NCBI GenBank assembly: GCA_964487255.1 | Contig: CAZAQV010000016.1 | Coordinates: 1 to 64,000, forward strand | Length of the DNA stretch: 64,000 nt | Direction: 5' to 3' | Source of the DNA: CAZAQV01 sp964487255 | Lineage (GTDB): Bacteria > Myxococcota_A > Polyangia > Polyangiales > CAZAQV01 | In this document: in pieces, positions 59,592-64,000 of the stretch | How the letters are laid out: each line of letters begins with the position of its first letter | Numbering within the stretch: position 1 is the stretch's first letter | Position numbers and translations under genes: made by a program | Notes under the pieces: generated by a model | What the model was told of the DNA's origin: nothing | The model's input: only the letters and a program-made list of their open reading frames with translations | The model's database searches: none

Positions 59592-60749
59592 ATGCCCGCG
59601 GGCCTGCAAAGTTTGATCGACGCCAGTACCGCGGTGGTGTGTCTGGGCTCTGGTGGCGTCGGCAAGACCACGACCGCGGCCGCCATCGCACTTCAGGCGT
59701 CGCTGCGCGGCCGAAGCGTGGCGTGCGTCACAGTCGACCCCGCGCGCAGACTGGCACAATGTTTTGGTTTCGAGTCGTTTACCGGTGACGCGCAGCAAGT
59801 TGAGCTCGCACAGGTTGCGGTGCGGGAGCCCATGTTTCCGGCGCCGCAGCCTGGAGCGCGCCTCGATGTGCTGATGCTCGACTCCAAGGCGATGTTCGAC
59901 GCGCTCATTACCCGTCACGCCAAAGAGCCTGAGCGCGCAGAGCGCATTTTGGCCAATCGAATCTACCAACAGGTTTCGACTTCGCTGGCCGGAACGCGCG
60001 AGTACATGGCGCTCGAGAAGCTGCACGAGCTACGCGCCAGCGGACTCTACGACCTGGTGGTCGTGGACACGCCGCCGGCAGCCAACGCCGAGGACTTGCT
60101 CTCGGCACCCGCGCGTCTCTCAGGGCTCATCGAATCGCCGCTCATGCAATGGCTCGGTCGCGCGTTTTCTGAGGAGGGTAAGTCGCGCAGTGGCCCCGTC
60201 GCGGCGGGGGCACGTACGGTGTTCGCTGGGTTCGCGAAGATCGCGAGCGACTCGTTTCTACAAGAGGTTGCAATTTTTGTGGGCGCCATGCGTTCGCTCT
60301 TGGGCGGTTTTGTCTCCCGCGCGCAGGAGACCATTGAAGTGCTTCACGATGACCGTGTCGCGAAGGTGTTGGTTGCGCGGCCTGATCGCGAGGTCGCACA
60401 AAGCTCGCGTGTGTTTGCCGAGTGGCTGCGGACCCAATCGCTGGCGCCACACTTGGTCGTGGTCAATCGCGTCGAACATGCGCCGCCGCCGCTGCTCGAA
60501 CTCGTCGAGGTGGAGCGAGAGCTGATCGACGCGTTGCCTTCGCTGGAAAAGCAAGATTTGCAGAATGTTCGTGCGCTCGCCCAGATCGCACTCGAAGAAC
60601 GCGGTCGACTCGTTGCTGCACACGAGCATCAAGTCGCGCCGCTCGCGGCACTTGCAGACATCGGTCCGCTCGCCACAATTCCGGTGTTGCTCGACGATGA
60701 GCCGCTCCATCGACTCGCGACGTTTGGCCAAGCGCTCTGGGCGCAGTAG
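59592..60749 (+). CDS. ArsA/GET3-type ATPase
   Basis: 385 residues from ATG 59592 (MPAGLQSLIDASTAVVCLGS). The P-loop is CLGSGGVGKTTTAAAIA (17-33), with the deviant-Walker lysine in GSGGVGKTT; the switch I region has VTVDPARRLAQCFGF; switch II is LVVVDTPPAANAED. Single ATPase unit, where arsenical ArsA has two. No ArsB, ArsC or ArsR gene is near, so arsenite export is unlikely; a bacterial GET3-like or partition-like role is more fitting. A 22-base gap to glmU on the same strand suggests one transcript. Confidence 0.85.
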   Translation: MPAGLQSLIDASTAVVCLGSGGVGKTTTAAAIALQASLRGRSVACVTVDPARRLAQCFGFESFTGDAQQVELAQVAVREPMFPAPQPGARLDVLMLDSKAMFDALITRHAKEPERAERILANRIYQQVSTSLAGTREYMALEKLHELRASGLYDLVVVDTPPAANAEDLLSAPARLSGLIESPLMQWLGRAFSEEGKSRSGPVAAGARTVFAGFAKIASDSFLQEVAIFVGAMRSLLGGFVSRAQETIEVLHDDRVAKVLVARPDREVAQSSRVFAEWLRTQSLAPHLVVVNRVEHAPPPLLELVEVERELIDALPSLEKQDLQNVRALAQIALEERGRLVAAHEHQVAPLAALADIGPLATIPVLLDDEPLHRLATFGQALWAQ

Positions 60750-60770
60750 ATAAGGCTTCGAAAGGCAGAT

Positions 60771-62198
60771 ATGAGTAGAGAGAAGACACAGACCTCGGTC
60801 GCAGCGATTCTGCTTGCAGCGGGCAAAGGCACGCGCATGAAAAGTGAGCTCCCCAAAGTGCTCCACGAAGCGGGAGATCTGCCACTCGTCGCGTGGCCCA
60901 TGCGCGCCGCACGCGAGGCGGGCATTGGCCAGTTCGTGGTGGTCGTCGGTTTCGAACGAGAACGCGTAGAAGAGACCGTGCGTGCCCAAGGCTTCGACCA
61001 CGTGCATTTCGCCTTTCAAGCCGAACAAAAAGGTACGGGCGACGCCGTGCGCGTCGGCCTCGAGGCGCTTCCTGCGGGCGTCCAAACCGTGGTTGTGCTC
61101 AACGGGGACTGCCCGCTCGTGCCCACCGCATCGCTTCAGGCTTTGCTCGAACAAAAAGCGCAGAGCGACGCGCCCGTTGCCCTGCTCACCAGTCGACTGG
61201 CCGATGCCGCGAGTTACGGGCGCATGATTCGAAACGAGGCTGGCAACGTGGTCGCGATTCGCGAGTACCGGGACTGTTCCGAGAGTGAGCGCGCCATCCA
61301 TGAAGTGAACCCTGGGGTCTATGCCTTTGACGTCGAGTTTTTGCGCCAGCGGATCACCGAACTCAGCACGGACAACGCGCAAGGTGAGCTTTACCTGACC
61401 GACTTGGTGGAGGTTGCAGCGAACACGGCAAGGGTCGCGGACGCCGCTTGGGACACCGAAGACCCATTGGGTGTCAACGACCGTTACGAGCTCTCTATGG
61501 TGGATGACGCCTTGCGGCGCCGTCGCAACCGCGAACTGATGGAGGCGGGGGTGACGATGCGCGAGCCCGATACGATTCGTGTGGGGCCGCACGTGGTGGT
61601 CGAGACCGACGCGGTCATCGAGAAGAACGTGTCGTTGCGCGGCCGATCGCATGTCGCTGCAGGTGCGCACATCGATGTTGGCGCGGTGCTCGACGATACC
61701 AAGGTGCTCGCGGGCGCGTACGTCAAGCCGTACACCGTGGCCAGCGAAGCGACGATCGGGGAGCGCACGCAGGTCGGACCCTTTGCCCATTTGCGGCCGG
61801 GTACCGACTTGGGACCCGAGTGCAAGGTGGGCAACTTCGTCGAGATCAAAAAGACCAAATTTGGTAAGGGCTCAAAAGCGAGCCACCTGTCGTACCTGGG
61901 CGATGGTGTGCTTGGCGACGGTGTCAACGTCGGCGCAGGCACGATTTTTTGCAACTACGATGGCGTGAACAAACACGTGACCACGCTTGAGGACGGCGCC
62001 TTTATCGGTAGCGACAGTCAGCTTGTTGCGCCTGTGACGGTGGGCAAAAATGCCTTTGTCGCAACGGGCACGACGGTGACGCAGAATGTGCCCGAAGATG
62101 CGTTGGCGATTGCACGCACGCGCCAGCAAAATAAGGAAGGCTACGCGGCCAAGCTTCGCAAGCGCTTCGAAGCCGAAAAAGCCCGCCGCCAAAAATAA
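60771..62198 (+). CDS. glmU: bifunctional UDP-GlcNAc pyrophosphorylase / glucosamine-1-phosphate acetyltransferase
   Basis: 475 residues, ATG 60771 (MSREKTQTSVAAILLAAGKG). N-terminal nucleotidyltransferase with LAAGKGTRMKSELPKVLH (15-32), the Q-x2-GT loop EQKGTGDAVRVG and NGDCPL. C-terminal left-handed beta-helix (about 265-475) with acetyl-CoA acetyltransferase features: VGPFAHLRPGTDLGPECKVG, NFVEIKKTKFGKGSKASHLS with the catalytic His in KASHLSYLGD, and NVGAGTIFCNYDG. Makes UDP-N-acetylglucosamine for peptidoglycan and LPS. Follows the ArsA-type gene by 22 bases. Confidence 0.95.
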   Translation: MSREKTQTSVAAILLAAGKGTRMKSELPKVLHEAGDLPLVAWPMRAAREAGIGQFVVVVGFERERVEETVRAQGFDHVHFAFQAEQKGTGDAVRVGLEALPAGVQTVVVLNGDCPLVPTASLQALLEQKAQSDAPVALLTSRLADAASYGRMIRNEAGNVVAIREYRDCSESERAIHEVNPGVYAFDVEFLRQRITELSTDNAQGELYLTDLVEVAANTARVADAAWDTEDPLGVNDRYELSMVDDALRRRRNRELMEAGVTMREPDTIRVGPHVVVETDAVIEKNVSLRGRSHVAAGAHIDVGAVLDDTKVLAGAYVKPYTVASEATIGERTQVGPFAHLRPGTDLGPECKVGNFVEIKKTKFGKGSKASHLSYLGDGVLGDGVNVGAGTIFCNYDGVNKHVTTLEDGAFIGSDSQLVAPVTVGKNAFVATGTTVTQNVPEDALAIARTRQQNKEGYAAKLRKRFEAEKARRQK

Positions 62199-62210
62199 CC
62201 CGGCTACGGA

Positions 62211-63011
62211 TCAGAAACGCACTTGCAGAGTTTCGACGGTGGCAACGGGCGTGGGGCGATCGTCGTCGCTTTGGGTGATGGCGAAGATGGCAATGCCTGA
62301 GCCCGCGGCGAGCACACCCAGGGCCACCCAAGCCCAAACCGGGAAGCCGTCGTCCCCGTCCACTTCGTCTTCGGGCGATGGAGAGCCTTGCAGTGTTGCG
62401 TCGGCCACCGATGTTTGCGATTCGGCGCGCAAGACGAGTGTCTCGACCGTATCGGCACGCAAGATCACCCGCTTGTGAGCGGAGGCGCCATCGGCGGCTC
62501 TTGCATGCACGTCGTGTTCGCCCGGGAGAAAGGACCAAGTGAAACGCGCGCCGTTCGGGGCGGTGGCCATCTGCGCACCGTCGACCTTGATCTGTAGCGG
62601 ACCTTCGCCGTAAACGTGCAGGCGCAGTGTGCCCAGCTGCCTGCGGATGCTGGTCAGACGGTTCTGAATTTCGTTGCGTTGTACGGCTGTGATGGGACCG
62701 TGTTCCTCGGCGAGTACAGCTTCGAGTTGGGTGACCGAATCGAGTGGTTTGCCAGCGAGTGCCAAGGCAAGACCGAGGTTGAACGCTGTGGCCACACGAT
62801 CTTCGAGTTCGAGTGACTCACGGAAGAAGTCAATCGCGCGTTCAAACTCTTCCGCTTCAATCGCGGCTCGGCCTAGCTCGAAGAGCGATCGCGCTTTGGT
62901 TTGCTCCGCGGTCTGTGGCTCCGTTTGCTCGTCGCCCGAGGCGGGGTCTTGCGCATGGGCGGTGGACGCTGCGCACAGGAACAAGAGAATGAAGGCGCAA
63001 AGGGAGCGCAT
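62211..63011 (-). CDS. secreted TPR / PEGA-like membrane protein
   Basis: 266 residues, ATG 63011. Signal peptide (LCAFILLFLCAASTAHAQDP). TPR-like helices (SLFELGRAAIEAEEFERAID; ATAFNLGLALALAGKPLDSV; about 40-125), a PEGA-like domain (LHVYGEGPLQIKVDGAQMAT; FTWSFLPGEHDVHARAAD), an acidic linker and one membrane helix near the end (VWAWVALGVLAAGSGIAIF, about 225-243). This layout is frequent in myxobacterial proteins next to Ser/Thr kinases, one of which lies 8 bases upstream and is probably co-transcribed. Confidence 0.82.
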   Translation of the reverse strand: MRSLCAFILLFLCAASTAHAQDPASGDEQTEPQTAEQTKARSLFELGRAAIEAEEFERAIDFFRESLELEDRVATAFNLGLALALAGKPLDSVTQLEAVLAEEHGPITAVQRNEIQNRLTSIRRQLGTLRLHVYGEGPLQIKVDGAQMATAPNGARFTWSFLPGEHDVHARAADGASAHKRVILRADTVETLVLRAESQTSVADATLQGSPSPEDEVDGDDGFPVWAWVALGVLAAGSGIAIFAITQSDDDRPTPVATVETLQVRF

Positions 63012-63019
63012 GGCCTGTT

Positions 63020-64000
63020 CTACCAGGTCCAGGTTGTTCGATCGAGATTCCGATCGGGATCTTTGTCGGCGACACCACTCTTGGCGGAGGATTTGGCCTT
63101 CGTGGGTTGCTTGCGCACGACACGAATGCGCCGGGCAGAGCGGCGCGGTCGTTTGCGTGCCGTTTGGGAGGCAGAAAGCGCTGCCTCCGTTGCAGGCTTT
63201 GACGCGGACGCAGGTCTGTCGGACGCGGAGTCGTCCTGCGCGCGATCTTCCTCGCTTGCGGAGGTCGGCAATCGGGGAATGCCGCGAAGCGGCGCCGTCG
63301 GTTCAAATGCCTCGTTGGGTAGTGGTTCGATGGAGGCGGGCTCATGAGTGGCTTCGGCAGCCGTCTGAAAGTTGACGGACTGCTCATCGGCGGGTGGCCC
63401 ATTGGGCGTGCTCATGGTGCGCACCACAGCGAGCGTAATCAAGACGCCCAACGCCAGTGAGGTCGCTGCGATGAGCCAGGTTCGTGTCGGCTTTCGGTGG
63501 GCGGCGCGGTTTGTGGCCGAGCTTTCCACCAAGGACACTTGGGTCGGGTTTTGGACTGCAAGCTCAAGCTTCGCCGCCAGGCTATCGCGGCGCTCCTTGC
63601 GACGTTCATCGAAGTAATGCTCAAGAAAGTCGCTCAGCGTGAGGGGGCCTTCGATTTGCGAGAGGTCGTGAATCACATTTTCGAGACGGCGGGAGACCTC
63701 TTTGGCGTCACCTGGGCGCTGTGCAGGGTCTTTGGCTAGCAGCTCGAACAGGAGCTGAGCGACGCCGGGGGGGACGTCTTGGCGGACGCTGTCGATGTCG
63801 GGCGGAGGCTCGCGTAGGATACGGCGTGCCGCTTCAGTGACCTCACCACAGGCGTAGAGACGTTTACCACTCAGCAATTCATAGAGGACGATGCCAAGCG
63901 AAAACAGGTCCGAGCGGCGGTCTGGCTTTTCGAACTGCAGCTGCTCCGGCGACATATAGCCCGCCTTGCCCTTGAGTAGGCCCGTCGAGGTCCGGAACGT
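63020..64000 (-). CDS. C-terminal part of a Ser/Thr protein kinase with membrane anchor
   Basis: The frame enters from the right edge of the window and stops at 63020. The visible 326 residues start in the activation loop: GLLKGKAGYMSPEQL (APE-type motif with MSPEQ), then DRRSDLFSLGIVLYELLSG (subdomain IX) and LLAKDPAQRPGDAKEVSRRL (subdomain XI). After a linker a membrane helix (TWLIAATSLALGVLITLAVV) leads to a Pro/Ser/Glu-rich extracellular region and a basic tail (KRPRRSARRIRVVRKQ). A Hanks-type kinase; its phosphothreonine products could be read by the FHA proteins at 11965-13874. Confidence 0.85.
   Translation of the reverse strand, partial: TFRTSTGLLKGKAGYMSPEQLQFEKPDRRSDLFSLGIVLYELLSGKRLYACGEVTEAARRILREPPPDIDSVRQDVPPGVAQLLFELLAKDPAQRPGDAKEVSRRLENVIHDLSQIEGPLTLSDFLEHYFDERRKERRDSLAAKLELAVQNPTQVSLVESSATNRAAHRKPTRTWLIAATSLALGVLITLAVVRTMSTPNGPPADEQSVNFQTAAEATHEPASIEPLPNEAFEPTAPLRGIPRLPTSASEEDRAQDDSASDRPASASKPATEAALSASQTARKRPRRSARRIRVVRKQPTKAKSSAKSGVADKDPDRNLDRTTWTW

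Noticed and set aside
59592..60749. Arsenical pump ATPase (arsA) of an arsenic operon
   Set aside because: No arsB, arsC, arsD or arsR nearby and only a single ATPase unit; named only as ArsA/GET3-type.
60755..60790. Further copy of the dispersed repeat at the glmU start (ATGAGTAGAGAGAA)
   Set aside because: Only about 14 bases match the isomerase start region, and the hairpin and upstream flank are absent; too short to separate from chance.

Overview
The window looks like a chromosomal segment of a Gram-negative, Myxococcota-like (former Deltaproteobacteria) bacterium. The basis is its combination of genes: a CarD/CdnL-type RNA-polymerase regulator beside a histone-H1-like (KRKAT)n protein, FHA proteins with zinc ribbons, large TPR proteins, receiver/DUF4388/TPR and Ser/Thr-kinase proteins, many secreted lipoproteins, TonB/OmpA outer-membrane proteins, and a complete mevalonate pathway instead of visible MEP genes. 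The exact order cannot be fixed from sequence alone. No rRNA, tRNA, CRISPR array, integrase or transposase gene was seen. One 100-N assembly gap lies at 47088-47187.

Layout. 1-4969: end of an unknown gene, RNase G, CdnL-like regulator, H1-like DNA-binding protein, an unknown cytoplasmic protein. 4966-8048: a LysR gene and a doubtful membrane ORF, bracketed by two copies of the 3' end of an NFACT-R gene (a probable integration or rearrangement scar), then NFACT-R and a DUF72-like gene. 8138-13874: a periplasmic TPR/HEAT giant and two translationally coupled zinc-ribbon/double-FHA proteins. 13942-21735: a Cu/Zn-type permease, then the mevalonate operon read leftwards (prenyl synthase, mevalonate kinase, diphosphomevalonate decarboxylase, phosphomevalonate kinase, HMG-CoA reductase), with type-2 IPP isomerase divergent. 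21831-29184: dienelactone-hydrolase lipoprotein, double ribbon-helix-helix protein, acidic lipoprotein, and an overlapping stress/ion/lipid-kinase set with Hsp33. 29248-35193: a TonB receptor and a complete ABC importer (metal-chelate or cobalamin class). 35239-38819: two large lipoproteins sharing a GKAD motif. 39170-45389: Grx4, BolA, OmpA with calcium-type repeats, FabD, H+/Na+-pyrophosphatase. 45394-57238: envelope and signalling proteins (AgmX-like, receiver/DUF4388/TPR, TIG lipoprotein, SPFH plus zinc ribbons, VWA, PpiC-type foldase, RseP). 57276-64000: transglutaminase-like protein, roadblock-like protein divergent from an ArsA-type ATPase, GlmU, a TPR protein and the C-terminal part of a Ser/Thr kinase.

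The most interesting non-genic signal is a dispersed repeat family with a 21-nt hairpin core. Copies lie at 17479-17590, 20592-20703, 46584-46664 and 58883-59091. The stem sequence differs between copies but keeps base pairing. Two copies sit in the mevalonate locus and supply the start codon and first 12 codons of two unrelated enzymes (phosphomevalonate kinase and IPP isomerase). A second, different structured element (54118-54238, with terminal inverted repeats) begins on the stop codon of an outer-membrane protein gene.
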